Shown: positions 26,249 through 34,997 of the stretch, one piece after another | Layout of the letters: every line of letters begins with the position of its first letter | Position numbering within the stretch: position 1 is the first letter of the stretch | DNA from: Paracoccaceae bacterium | GTDB taxonomy: Bacteria > Pseudomonadota > Alphaproteobacteria > Rhodobacterales > Rhodobacteraceae | NCBI GenBank assembly: GCA_902554885.1 | Contig: CACDPV010000008.1 | Location: 1-49,342 of the forward strand | Direction of reading: 5' to 3' | DNA length: 49,342 nucleotides | Program-made: the position numbers and the translations under genes | The notes under the pieces: generated by a model | Databases searched by the model: none | What the model was told of the DNA's origin: nothing | Seen by the model: the letters and a program-made list of their open reading frames with translations, nothing else

Positions 26249-28159
26249 TTATTGAAAACTTTTTACGTGTTTGTAGACAGTGTTTCTCGACACACCTAGT
26301 CTTCTTGCAACAAGACTGACATTGCCGCCAGTTTCTTCCCAACTCCGCTGTATCATAATACATGTTTCTGCTCTGACTGGTGATCCAACGCAGTGTGGAC
26401 AAGGCTGTAATCCATCATCAGTAAAGGCACTCAAAGCTTCACTGATCTCGTGTCTTATAACCTTTCCAGGCGACTGTGAGATAGCTAGACGAATTACTTT
26501 CTTCAGTTCGGAGAAATTTCCAGTCCAATTGCAAGACTTGAGTATACGCAATGCAACGGGTGATAGTGTATATTCACTAGAACACGCTGACGCAATTGCG
26601 CATGCAACTTTTTCAAAATCTGATCTTTGAGAAAGTGAAGGTGTATTTAATTTTTTACCTTGAATAGAATTTGCAAATCTTAATGAAATTTGAAACTCGT
26701 TATTGTCTAACCAATCAATTGGGCCAGAGAAAATCCAGCCTTTTATTGATCTAACTTGATTTTTGTCTCGTTGGGTTTCTTCAAATTGTTGTGCAGCGGC
26801 AATAATATCTTGAGCATTACTATCCAATGCATGTATATTTTTAAATAGCACTACACCTCCGCGGGCCAAGAAAAGCTTCCCTTCCTTGGCAGTTCTCGGC
26901 TCCTGATCAAAAAACCCTATTTTACCGCGGTCCCCAAACATTTGTTTTTCAAACTGCTCGGGATTTATATGTAAGCAATCGACTTCGGTTAATTTTGGTT
27001 TCCCAAATGCCTGTTCGTTGATCTCTCTGGCTAATTCAGTTTTTCCAGTACTTGGATCTCCCAATATTGTCAGCGGTAAACCCAATTGAATGCCGCGTAC
27101 GGCTTCTTTTATATCTTTTGAAAGAACCTCGTCTTCGAAAACAAGCTTGGCCTCGGTTGGTTGATTAAGAGACAGATCATTGTTTGGAATGGCCTTTTGA
27201 TCATCTGCTAGGGGCTCGGCTCTGCCATTATTGATTAACAGATCACCATCAACTTTAATCACTCTTCGACTTATTGGGGGCTGCGCCCTCATGAATACCA
27301 CTGAGCCCATTCTGTCTTTGATCGAAATAATTCCATTCGATCTTAACTGGTCGACGATATCAAAGAATTGAACATCAAATATTTCACCAAAATGCTGAGT
27401 TCTGCTTATATCTAAGCCATTTAAAACGGCTTTCGCGTTTGCGTTAGCGCCTTCAATGAAGCCGTATTCATCAACTGCAATCATTGCAACGCTTGTAGTG
27501 GGTAAATATTCCTGGCGAGCATGGAACATCAATATAAGTGAATCGCAGAAGTTTTCTGAAAATAGTCTGTTTTCAATATTCCTAGAGGCTAACTTAACTA
27601 GAGCGAGCGTATGTTCATTCCGTGCTTTTGCATTTGAGGTAGCGTCAATCACGCCAAGGAGTTTCTCTTCGTGATCAAAAATAGGAACAGCAAAGCAAGA
27701 CAGGTCATTTAGCTTGTGAAAAAAATGGTCTTTACCTGTAACGATGGCAGGTCTTTTTGTGTGGATTGCAAGACCTAGCGCATTTGTTCCACGATGATTT
27801 TCGACCCATACTGAACCTGGAATTACAGCTTTTCCACCTTCACCCGCTTTGAAGTCTTCATCTTGAATTGAGTCAAGAACTACGCCACCTGGATCGGCAT
27901 AAGCCACCATAAAATTCGTACCGGCTATTTGGTTATATAAAAGTTCCATTTCAGGAATGACGAAATGTCTAATACTTTCGTTTTGCTCGAAGACAGTCTT
28001 AAATTTATCTTCGCTAAGTACTATTTCAGATGGTGTTCCAGCCGCCCGTAGGCCAAACTCCCTGCACCTTGACCAAGAGTCTGCAATTGATGCAATAACG
28101 CCGGAAGCTCGGTTAATACCAGCCTCTCTATTTTCATAGTCCCAGTTTTCAACTGACAT
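26249..28159 (-). CDS. AcoR-like GAF / AAA+ / Fis-HTH transcriptional regulator with degenerate ATPase
   Basis: 636 aa from ATG 28159, chosen because a GGGGGG purine run sits 8-13 nt before it; the in-frame ATG ten codons upstream has no such site. Order: GAF sensor (about 75-205), PAS-like segment (230-300), AAA+ domain (345-520), CxxC...C cluster (C587, C590, C600), Fis-type helix-turn-helix (610-632; GGNVSLVARRLGVSRNTVYK). Walker A GDPSTGKT is present at 367-374, but the GAFTGA sigma-54 contact is absent (MFGDRGKIGFFDQE in its place) and Walker B reads GGVVLFKN instead of ending in DE. It therefore probably does not activate sigma-54 promoters. It is divergent from the SDR/importer genes, its likely targets. 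Confidence 0.85.
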   Translation of the reverse strand: MSVENWDYENREAGINRASGVIASIADSWSRCREFGLRAAGTPSEIVLSEDKFKTVFEQNESIRHFVIPEMELLYNQIAGTNFMVAYADPGGVVLDSIQDEDFKAGEGGKAVIPGSVWVENHRGTNALGLAIHTKRPAIVTGKDHFFHKLNDLSCFAVPIFDHEEKLLGVIDATSNAKARNEHTLALVKLASRNIENRLFSENFCDSLILMFHARQEYLPTTSVAMIAVDEYGFIEGANANAKAVLNGLDISRTQHFGEIFDVQFFDIVDQLRSNGIISIKDRMGSVVFMRAQPPISRRVIKVDGDLLINNGRAEPLADDQKAIPNNDLSLNQPTEAKLVFEDEVLSKDIKEAVRGIQLGLPLTILGDPSTGKTELAREINEQAFGKPKLTEVDCLHINPEQFEKQMFGDRGKIGFFDQEPRTAKEGKLFLARGGVVLFKNIHALDSNAQDIIAAAQQFEETQRDKNQVRSIKGWIFSGPIDWLDNNEFQISLRFANSIQGKKLNTPSLSQRSDFEKVACAIASACSSEYTLSPVALRILKSCNWTGNFSELKKVIRLAISQSPGKVIRHEISEALSAFTDDGLQPCPHCVGSPVRAETCIMIQRSWEETGGNVSLVARRLGVSRNTVYKHVKSFQ

Positions 28160-28270
28160 ATTTTTTCCCCCCGCAGTACCGAAAGCCAAGCTGTTATGTT
28201 TAGACTCGACTCGCTGTACTGTTACGCACCGTAATCTAATAGTACTGTTTTCAGAGACAACAACCTTTAC

Positions 28271-28318
28271 TGTTCAAAAAATGAACAATTTTTAAGCGTA
28301 AATGTTCTTTTATGAGCA
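28271..28318. promoter_or_regulatory. Two inverted-repeat operators between regulator and SDR gene
   Basis: TGTTCA 28271-28276 / TGAACA 28282-28287 is a perfect 6-bp inverted repeat with a 5-nt A spacer. A weaker second site, TGTTCT 28303-28308 / TGAGCA 28313-28318, lies about 31 nt downstream centre to centre, near three helical turns. They sit in the 234-nt gap between the divergent regulator and SDR genes, so binding by the adjacent Fis-type protein is plausible (inference). Confidence 0.5.
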
Positions 28319-28393
28319 CAAGTTACAATTGTTTGCCTGTCTTAAAGCCGCACTTTTAACTGACAAATTTAAATCCAAAGGGGAGGAAGAAAT

Positions 28394-29149
28394 ATGTCAG
28401 GCGAAAAGCTTGCAGGAAAAAAAGCTATTGTTTCAGGTGGATCCCGTGGAATTGGACGCGGTATCGCTTTGACTTTGGCTGCTGAAGGTGCTGATGTTGC
28501 CTTCTGTCATTATAAAGACGATAAAAAAGCCTCACAAACAGTAGCGGATATTGAAGCTCTAGGCCGTAAAGCATTTGCGGCTGATTGCGATGTGTCCTCT
28601 ACCAGTTCGATCAAGGACTTTTATGCAGCCTCAGTAAATTCAATTGGTGATATTGATATCCTAGTTAATAATGCGGGGCACAATATTACGGAGAACTTCC
28701 AAGACATAAGCGAAGAAAGTTTTGATCGTATGCTGAACGTTCATGTAAAAGGTACTTTCTTCATGACGCAGGCGGTCTACTGGGACATGATAAAACGTGG
28801 GAGTGGTAGGATTATTAATATCACGTCCCAGCTGGCATATAAGGGGGCCGGTGAGTTAACTCATTATTGTGCCGCTAAAGGGGCTAATACCACATTTACT
28901 CGTGCCTTAGCGCTTGAGTGTGCTGGCACCGGAGTGCTCGTCAATGCAGTTGCACCTGGGGTTACTAACACTGATTTGCTGACGCCATTATCAGATAATT
29001 TGCTTGATACTCTTAAAGCAGCCATTCCGTTAAATCGATTTGCTGAAGTAGATGAAATTGCCCCCGCGGTAGCTTTTTTGGCTTCGCCAGAGGGAAGTTT
29101 CTTCCATGGCAGCTGTATCTCTCCAAATGGTGGGGAAGTGATGTTCTAA
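28394..29149 (+). CDS. SDR-family NAD(P)-dependent dehydrogenase
   Basis: 251 aa classical short-chain dehydrogenase/reductase. The cofactor motif is SGGSRGIG (14-21), followed by NNAG at 92-95 and catalytic S145, Y158 and K162 (THYCAAKGA). It resembles FabG/3-oxoacyl-ACP reductase and sugar/polyol dehydrogenases; substrate not deducible. GGGGAGGAAGA precedes the ATG. As the first gene before a sugar/polyol importer and opposite a regulator, oxidation of an imported polyol is the best guess. Cofactor preference is unclear. Confidence 0.88.
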   Translation: MSGEKLAGKKAIVSGGSRGIGRGIALTLAAEGADVAFCHYKDDKKASQTVADIEALGRKAFAADCDVSSTSSIKDFYAASVNSIGDIDILVNNAGHNITENFQDISEESFDRMLNVHVKGTFFMTQAVYWDMIKRGSGRIINITSQLAYKGAGELTHYCAAKGANTTFTRALALECAGTGVLVNAVAPGVTNTDLLTPLSDNLLDTLKAAIPLNRFAEVDEIAPAVAFLASPEGSFFHGSCISPNGGEVMF

Positions 29150-29323
29150 GCCCACAGTTGGCTTTGATCCAGCCAATTAGGTCGAGAAGAAATCTATAAG
29201 AATCGGCCATTGGCGCTCATTCATTTGATTGCCTGCATTTAACGCAAATTTTGAGTGAATGATGATAACCGGTGGAGCTATTAGTCCTCTGCCTTCATTT
29301 TGAATAACTTATGGGAGGTTATT

Positions 29324-30862
29324 GTGAAACTAAAATTAACTTCAATTATTCCTTTGACGGTTGCGCTCAGTACTGCTTCTGCAGCGTATGCAGACAAATG
29401 GAGTGATATGTTTCCACATATTAAAAATACTGGAGATATTCCGGGGGAGTGCTCATACGAGAGCATGTCAAAGAAAGATTACTCTGGGCAAAAACTTACA
29501 ATCAATACTCATGCTGTTCCAGTTATGGGTGAGCCTACGGCTTTACACGCGGAGCAATTCAGTAAATTGACTGGTGCTGAGGTGGATGTAATTCACACAC
29601 CAGCTGGGGATCTTTATTCTAAAGCAATGGTTCCATTTCAGGCTGGGCAAGCACCTTATGACATCGTGTTTGGATTTTCCAACTTTATCCGAGATTGGAT
29701 GCAGTATTTGGAGCCAGTCCCAGCGAAATATGTAGAGATGCGTCAAATGAAAGATGTTACGCAAAGCCACATAGATGTTGCTTCTTGGGATGGTCAAATG
29801 ATACAGTATCCGATTGATGGTGACAGGCATTACTTGAAGTATCGTAAAGATGTAATCGATAACCCCGAGTATCAGGCAAAATATAAGGCTGATACTGGAA
29901 AAGAACTTCGTGTCCCTCAGACTTGGAAAGAGTATGCTGAAATAGCGTCATTCTTCAATGGATGGGATTGGGATAATGATGGTGAACTAGAATATGGTTC
30001 TGCTGAGGTTATGAAAAAAGATGACCTAATGTATGCAGCTTTCTACAGCCGATCAGTGGCATACTCCAAGAACCCAAGAACGCCAGGTGGATTTTTCTTT
30101 GATCTAGAAAATATGGAGCCATTGATCAATGGTCCTGGTTTTGTTGAAGCTTTAACTGATTGGGTTGAGGCCACTAAGTACGTACCCCCAGGTGGTATCA
30201 ATTTTGGCTTAGGTGACGAGATCAATTCTTTTGGCGGTGGTCAAACACTTTTCAGTTTCTCTTGGGACGATGCTTTTGTAGCGGCTATGGAAGACGGTAG
30301 CCCGATTAAAAATAAAGTTGGTGCTGCGCCACTTCCAGGTTCAGATAGTGTCTGGAACAGAGTATCTGGCGCATGGGAAGAAACATATAACCAAGCACCT
30401 TACATTGTTTGGGGTTGGGCAGCAGCTGTTGCTAAGAAAAGTAAAAACCATGAAATGGCTTTTGACTATCTTTGCTTCTTCGCAAATGACGCCAATCACC
30501 AAGCTGATATAGCGATTGGTCGCTTTGGGGTTAACCCATTCAAAAAGTCTGACTTTGTCCCAGAGATATATGTTGAGCGTCAAGGATGGGATGAGCAAAT
30601 TGCAAAAGAATACTCTGAGACCTTAATCGAAATGGAAGAAAAAAGCACAAACCGTGTATTTCCATTGCGTGTGCCAGGTGTGTTCCAATTCAATAGTGCA
30701 CTGGCAACAGGTGCAGCAAAAGCGTTGGCTGGACAAATGTCACCGCAGGATGCGCTGGATGAAGTTGCTGATGAATGGCGTAAAATCACCAAACGTATTG
30801 GTGCAGATACTATCCGCGAAGCTTACGCTGTTGGCGTAGCATTAGAGGATAACCTGAAATAA
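29324..30862 (+). CDS. Sugar/polyol ABC importer, family 1 extracellular binding protein
   Basis: 512 aa with GTG start at 29324, chosen because GGGAGG lies five bases before it; a longer TTG-start frame from 29300 overlaps that site. Signal peptide about 1-24 (LTSIIPLTVALSTASAAYA). The body fits the maltose/glycerol-3-phosphate-type binding proteins (COG1653-like): TWKEYAEIASFFNGWDWDND, GQAPYDIVFGFS, ASGAWEET-like segment VSGAWEETYNQAPYIVWGWA. Ligand unknown. It is followed by two hairpins before the permease genes. Confidence 0.85.
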   Translation: MKLKLTSIIPLTVALSTASAAYADKWSDMFPHIKNTGDIPGECSYESMSKKDYSGQKLTINTHAVPVMGEPTALHAEQFSKLTGAEVDVIHTPAGDLYSKAMVPFQAGQAPYDIVFGFSNFIRDWMQYLEPVPAKYVEMRQMKDVTQSHIDVASWDGQMIQYPIDGDRHYLKYRKDVIDNPEYQAKYKADTGKELRVPQTWKEYAEIASFFNGWDWDNDGELEYGSAEVMKKDDLMYAAFYSRSVAYSKNPRTPGGFFFDLENMEPLINGPGFVEALTDWVEATKYVPPGGINFGLGDEINSFGGGQTLFSFSWDDAFVAAMEDGSPIKNKVGAAPLPGSDSVWNRVSGAWEETYNQAPYIVWGWAAAVAKKSKNHEMAFDYLCFFANDANHQADIAIGRFGVNPFKKSDFVPEIYVERQGWDEQIAKEYSETLIEMEEKSTNRVFPLRVPGVFQFNSALATGAAKALAGQMSPQDALDEVADEWRKITKRIGADTIREAYAVGVALEDNLK

Positions 30863-30909
30863 CCACCCTAACTTGGTGGCCTCGGGCGTCTCATTTGTGA
30901 GGCGCCCGA
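30863..30909 (+). terminator. Tandem stem-loops after the binding-protein gene (no T-run)
   Basis: CCACC 30863-30867 / GGTGG 30875-30879 forms a first small hairpin. TCGGGCGTCTCA 30882-30893 pairs over 12 positions (one U-G) with TGAGGCGCCCGA 30898-30909 around TTTG. There is no T-run, so it is probably not a terminator but an mRNA 3'-end stabiliser protecting the binding-protein transcript, as in other importer operons. Confidence 0.6.
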
Positions 30910-30944
30910 AATTCATATTCGAAATTTTTAGTTGGTCATAAGTC

Positions 30945-31811
30945 ATGAATTTCAAACACAAATATCTATTTCTTCTACCCGGTCTCCTAGTTTTGATTGG
31001 AATACTTATCTTTCCTGTTGGATTTACGGTGAGACTTAGTATGTCGAGTTGGGATAGCTTTTTCCCTGGTTTAGATTATGTGGGGTTAGAAAATTATTTT
31101 CGTATTTTTCAAGAAGACAGTAGATTTTGGGAGGCCTTCGGCCGCTTGAGCTTTTTGTCTGTGACCACGGTAACATTGCAGTATGTTTTGGGTTTCGCAT
31201 TAGCCCTTATGGTATGGAAAGACATCGCATTCAAACGTTTTTTTCGGGTGCTTTTTCTAATACCGATGATGACCACTCCCGTGATTATGACAGTTATTTG
31301 GAAAACTTTTTTCCACGAGTCATTAGGGCCTGTTAATGATTTTTTAAATATATTTGGATGGAACCCTTTATGGCTCAGTAGTGAAATACTATCCAAAATT
31401 ACGGTGATAATAGTAGAAGTTTGGCAATGGACACCATTCATGTTTTTACTTTTGTTGGCCGGCCTCCTGTCCTTGCCAAAAGAGCCCTACTTGGCAGCAT
31501 CAATTGATGGCGCTGGGCCGTACCGAACATTCATATATGTAACATTTCCATTAATGGCCCCTATTTCCATCGGGGCCATCATAATTAGATTAATCGAGGC
31601 CTCAAAAATAATGGATACTGTCTACGTATTGACTTCGGGCGGTCCTGGTACGGCGACTGAGACTTCCAGTTTTTACATTTTCATAAAAGGGCTGCGTGAA
31701 TTCCAATTTGGTTACTCCGCAGCTCTGTCATTTACCTATCTGATAATAATGATCATTAGCCTGACAATCATTGCAAAGGTACTGGTTCGGTTAATGATCC
31801 GGGATAACTAA
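30945..31811 (+). CDS. Sugar/polyol ABC importer, MalF-type permease
   Basis: 288 aa with six hydrophobic spans and the N-terminal KYLFLLPGLLVLIGILIFPV. The EAA loop lies near 185-205 (EPYLAASIDGAGPYRTF, then TFPLMAPI). It forms the channel with the next gene. It is the first permease after the stem-loops, 82 nt downstream of the binding protein, and stops 2 nt before the second permease. The resemblance is to GlpP-type permeases in the same arrangement. Confidence 0.88.
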   Translation: MNFKHKYLFLLPGLLVLIGILIFPVGFTVRLSMSSWDSFFPGLDYVGLENYFRIFQEDSRFWEAFGRLSFLSVTTVTLQYVLGFALALMVWKDIAFKRFFRVLFLIPMMTTPVIMTVIWKTFFHESLGPVNDFLNIFGWNPLWLSSEILSKITVIIVEVWQWTPFMFLLLLAGLLSLPKEPYLAASIDGAGPYRTFIYVTFPLMAPISIGAIIIRLIEASKIMDTVYVLTSGGPGTATETSSFYIFIKGLREFQFGYSAALSFTYLIIMIISLTIIAKVLVRLMIRDN

Positions 31812-31813
31812 TT

Positions 31814-32662
31814 ATGCGAAAACTATATATTACACTTAAATATCTTTTCATTGGCTTATGGTCCATGTTTGTGGTTGCTCCCTTTCTCTGGGCGCTCTCA
31901 ACATCATTTAAGGACTTCAATTCTGTCACAGGTGGAGCGACTTATATCCCATGGGTAGATTTTGAACCATCACTTGAAGGATGGAAGGTTTTATTGCGCT
32001 CGCCAGCTCAAGGGGGCGTCAACATAGTTGAGCCTTACTTTAACAGTATTGCGGTCACTTGCCTGGCAAGTTTTATTAGTATTTTTCTCGGAACTTTAGC
32101 GGCATATGCGTTGTCAAGATTTACATTTAAAGCGAGTTTTATCAAAAATAGTGATATCACTTTCTTTTTTATTTCTCAGAGAATTATGCCACCCATTGTT
32201 CTGTCCATTCCGTTTTTTATTATGTTAGGAAAATTAGGGTTATTGGACAGTATGCTTGGTCTGATAATGGTGTACGTTGTTCTCTTGATGCCAATTGCAG
32301 TCTGGATAATGGTTGATTTCTTTAACAAAGTACCCAAAGAGATTGATGAGACAGCTTTAATAGATGGCTGTAACCCTTATCAAGCGTTCTATAAAGTAGT
32401 TCTTCCTAACTCTATCCCGGGCCTCATTGTGGCTGGAATGTTTTGTATGATATTTGGTTGGACAGACTTTTTCTTTGCATTTATTTTAACCTTTACCGAG
32501 GTACAGCTTTTACCAGTTGCAATCGTAGCTTTGAATTCGTCTATAACACCTTGGTGGAGTTTATCAGCATCAGCATTGGTTTCCGTAGCCCCTTTAATCG
32601 TCGTGGCCTTCATTGTTGAACGGTACCTTTCAAAAGGTAATTTATCAGGAGCTTTGAAATAA
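31814..32662 (+). CDS. Sugar/polyol ABC importer, MalG-type permease
   Basis: 282 aa membrane protein. The N-terminal span is LFIGLWSMFVVAPFLWALST; the motif SFKDFNSVT follows and the EAA loop is EIDETALIDGCNPYQAF, then VVLPNSIPG near 185-210. Short C-terminal KGNLSGALK tail typical of MalG-type partners. Partner of the preceding permease. It ends 1 nt before the first ATPase gene. Confidence 0.88.
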   Translation: MRKLYITLKYLFIGLWSMFVVAPFLWALSTSFKDFNSVTGGATYIPWVDFEPSLEGWKVLLRSPAQGGVNIVEPYFNSIAVTCLASFISIFLGTLAAYALSRFTFKASFIKNSDITFFFISQRIMPPIVLSIPFFIMLGKLGLLDSMLGLIMVYVVLLMPIAVWIMVDFFNKVPKEIDETALIDGCNPYQAFYKVVLPNSIPGLIVAGMFCMIFGWTDFFFAFILTFTEVQLLPVAIVALNSSITPWWSLSASALVSVAPLIVVAFIVERYLSKGNLSGALK

Positions 32663-32663
32663 G

Positions 32664-33749
32664 ATGGACCTACTTGCAAAAGAATTAGTGTACCAGCCAG
32701 GTTCTGAGTTCCACCTGGATAGTATGTCGTTTGGTATGAAGAAGGGTGAGATTTACACCTTGTTAGGTCGAACTCTTTCAGGAAAGACCACATTACTAAA
32801 AACCATAGCGGGTCTAATACAACCTGATTCAGGTCGAGTTCTATTTGAAGGCAAAGACTTAAATAGTATTCCTGTTTGGAAGCGGAATATTGCGATGGTG
32901 TATCAGCAATTTATCAATTACCCGCATCTCAATGTATATGATAATGTTGCGTTTCCTCTTAGGCAAAGAGCGATTTCAGACAATGAATTAAGATTGCGAG
33001 TATCAGATGCAATCGAAAGAGTAGGGTTGAAGGATTTTGAGTCCAGAAGAATTCAAGAGCTTTCAGGTGGACAGCAGCAACGCGTTGCGCTCGCGCGCTC
33101 TTTAGCCAAACAGGCTGAAATTTTGCTTTTGGATGAACCGCTTGTAAACCTAGATTACAAACTTCGGGAACAATTGCGGGAAGAATTTAGTAAAATTTTC
33201 ACCTCAGAATATTCCTCAGATAGTATTTTGATTTATTCTAGTACCGATCCTATGGAGGCAATGCAGCTTGGTGGAGAGACTATCGTCTTAGATGAAGGTA
33301 GAATTCTTCAACAGGGTCCAGCGAGTGAGATTTTTGAAAATCCAGCAACTACGCGAGTAGCCGAAATAACCAATGATCCTGCAATGAACTTGTTGTCTGG
33401 GGAAATTGCGGGATCAAAAGTTATAATAAATTCAAAAATGAGTTTTGATATTCCGATACACTTTAGAAACTTAGCATCTGGTCAATATACGTTTGGGATA
33501 CGCGCCAGCGATATCGCACTAGATAAAAAAGGTTACCCATTTAATGTAGAATTAGCTGAAATTAGTGGATCTGAAACATTTTTGCACGCGAAGAATGAAA
33601 ATGTATCGTTGGTGGGGCAGCTAGATTTAGTAAAGAATTTCAATGTGGGAGAAAAGGTTAATCTTCATTTAGATAGTCAAAAACTATATGCTTTTGGACT
33701 TGATAAAAATTTAGCGTCCTCACCGTTTAAGGAGCTGGCTCGTGGCTAA
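32664..33749 (+). CDS. Sugar/polyol ABC importer, ATPase 1 (GlpS-like, H-loop lost)
   Basis: 361 aa. Walker A is the unusual GRTLSGKT (35-42); signature LSGGQQQR (133-140) and Walker B LLLDEPLVNLD are intact, but the H-loop position reads YSSTDPMEA with no histidine. These deviations match what I recall for GlpS of the two-ATPase glycerol importer. A C-terminal TOBE-like domain (from about 240) follows. It overlaps the second ATPase gene by 8 nt, consistent with an obligate heterodimer. Substrate could be glycerol, another polyol or a sugar. Confidence 0.82.
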   Translation: MDLLAKELVYQPGSEFHLDSMSFGMKKGEIYTLLGRTLSGKTTLLKTIAGLIQPDSGRVLFEGKDLNSIPVWKRNIAMVYQQFINYPHLNVYDNVAFPLRQRAISDNELRLRVSDAIERVGLKDFESRRIQELSGGQQQRVALARSLAKQAEILLLDEPLVNLDYKLREQLREEFSKIFTSEYSSDSILIYSSTDPMEAMQLGGETIVLDEGRILQQGPASEIFENPATTRVAEITNDPAMNLLSGEIAGSKVIINSKMSFDIPIHFRNLASGQYTFGIRASDIALDKKGYPFNVELAEISGSETFLHAKNENVSLVGQLDLVKNFNVGEKVNLHLDSQKLYAFGLDKNLASSPFKELARG

Positions 33750-34815
33750 AATAGAATTAAATAATGTAGCGCACAGTTACTCTCCAGCAGTTGAAGAGCC
33801 TGAATATGCGTTAAAAAAATGTAATTTGATCTGGAAAGATGGAGGGCGCTACGCGGTTTTAGGTCCTTCAGGCTGCGGAAAAACCACTATGCTTAATATT
33901 ATGTCTGGATTGGTTAAGCCATCTGAAGGTTTTATAAATTTTGATGGATTTGATGTAACAAATATTTCGACTTCAGAACGCAATATTGCTCAAGTTTTTC
34001 AGTTTCCGGTAATTTATAATACTATGACTGTTGCTCAGAATTTGGGATTTCCTCTTTTATGTCGCAACTACTCGAAAGATGAAATTACTAAGAAAGTTGA
34101 TCAAGTTGCGCAGACCCTCGGATTGGAAGACCTGCTTGATTTAAGAGCAACCAAACTGACTGCGGATCAAAAACAATTGATTTCTTTGGGCCGTGGCCTC
34201 GTGCGAGAAGATGTTGCTGCAATACTAATGGACGAGCCTCTTACTGTAATAGATCCTGATCTTAAGTTTCGTCTTAGAAGACGATTAAAAGAGATAAATG
34301 AACTTTATAAATCAACCTTAATCTATGTTACCCATGACCAGAATGAGGCTATGACTTTCGCCGAGAATATATTAGTAATGGATCACGGCAAAATTGTTCA
34401 GGTAGGGACTCCGTTAGAACTGTTTGAACGCCCCAAAACTACTTTTGTGGGTTATTTTATAGGATCGCCTGCAATGAATATGCTTCAGGCAGAAATTAAG
34501 GGAAAAAATGTAGTTTCCATCGGCGAAACAGTAATTTCAACAGAAACTGATCTGTCCAAGGTGAAGTCGAAAAATATCAAGCTTGGTATACGGTCTGAAT
34601 TTGTAGAATTACATGATAAAGGTAAGAAAAATTGTATTTCTGTTGAGATTGATAGGGTAGATGATTTTGGTAATTTTCAACTTGTTTCAGCAAGGCACGG
34701 TAAAAGTCCAATCAAGGCTAAAGTTCATAGAGATATTGCTGTGCCGGCTGGTAAAGCTTGGATGAAGTTTCCAGAAACGCGATGCTGTGTTTATTCGGAT
34801 GAAGTTTTACTATGA
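33742..34815 (+). CDS. Sugar/polyol ABC importer, ATPase 2 (GlpT-like, degenerate signature)
   Basis: 357 aa. Walker A GPSGCGKTT (41-49), Walker B ILMDEPLTVID and H-loop YVTHDQNEA are canonical, but the ABC signature LSGGQ is replaced by LTADQ (139-143). This mirrors GlpT-type ATPases. Paired with ATPase 1, only one composite site keeps all motifs (this protein's Walker/H-loop with ATPase 1's LSGGQ). A MalK-like regulatory C-terminus follows from about 245. It is the last gene of the importer operon and the last coding gene inside the putative island. Confidence 0.82.
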   Translation: MAKIELNNVAHSYSPAVEEPEYALKKCNLIWKDGGRYAVLGPSGCGKTTMLNIMSGLVKPSEGFINFDGFDVTNISTSERNIAQVFQFPVIYNTMTVAQNLGFPLLCRNYSKDEITKKVDQVAQTLGLEDLLDLRATKLTADQKQLISLGRGLVREDVAAILMDEPLTVIDPDLKFRLRRRLKEINELYKSTLIYVTHDQNEAMTFAENILVMDHGKIVQVGTPLELFERPKTTFVGYFIGSPAMNMLQAEIKGKNVVSIGETVISTETDLSKVKSKNIKLGIRSEFVELHDKGKKNCISVEIDRVDDFGNFQLVSARHGKSPIKAKVHRDIAVPAGKAWMKFPETRCCVYSDEVLL

Positions 34816-34912
34816 CTCTTTTAAAGACTTTATAACTTTAGACATAGTAAATGATAGCATCCAGAAGGCCTAATGGATTGAACAAATGAGCAGTGCGGTG
34901 TTTTATGCGGCT

Positions 34913-34932
34913 AGGACCGCCTTTAGGACCAC
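34913..34932 (+). repeat. Tandem AGGACC motif near the right island end
   Basis: AGGACC (34913-34918), GCCTTT, AGGACC (34925-34930) then AC. Same orientation and 12-nt period as the left copy at 26157-26176, with 17/20 identical bases. It sits 66 nt inside the right att-like repeat. The rest of the 289-nt gap 34816-35104 shows no gene. Confidence 0.45.
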
Positions 34933-34997
34933 TTTTCCAAAAATGACACCTTAATAAGCCATTGATAATAAACAATCTAATGTAAGTTTGGTTGCAT

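Noticed and set aside
29324-34815. Firm assignment as the glycerol importer glpVPQST
   Set aside because: The ATPases fit, but the binding protein could not be matched to GlpV with confidence and no glpD/glpK is adjacent.
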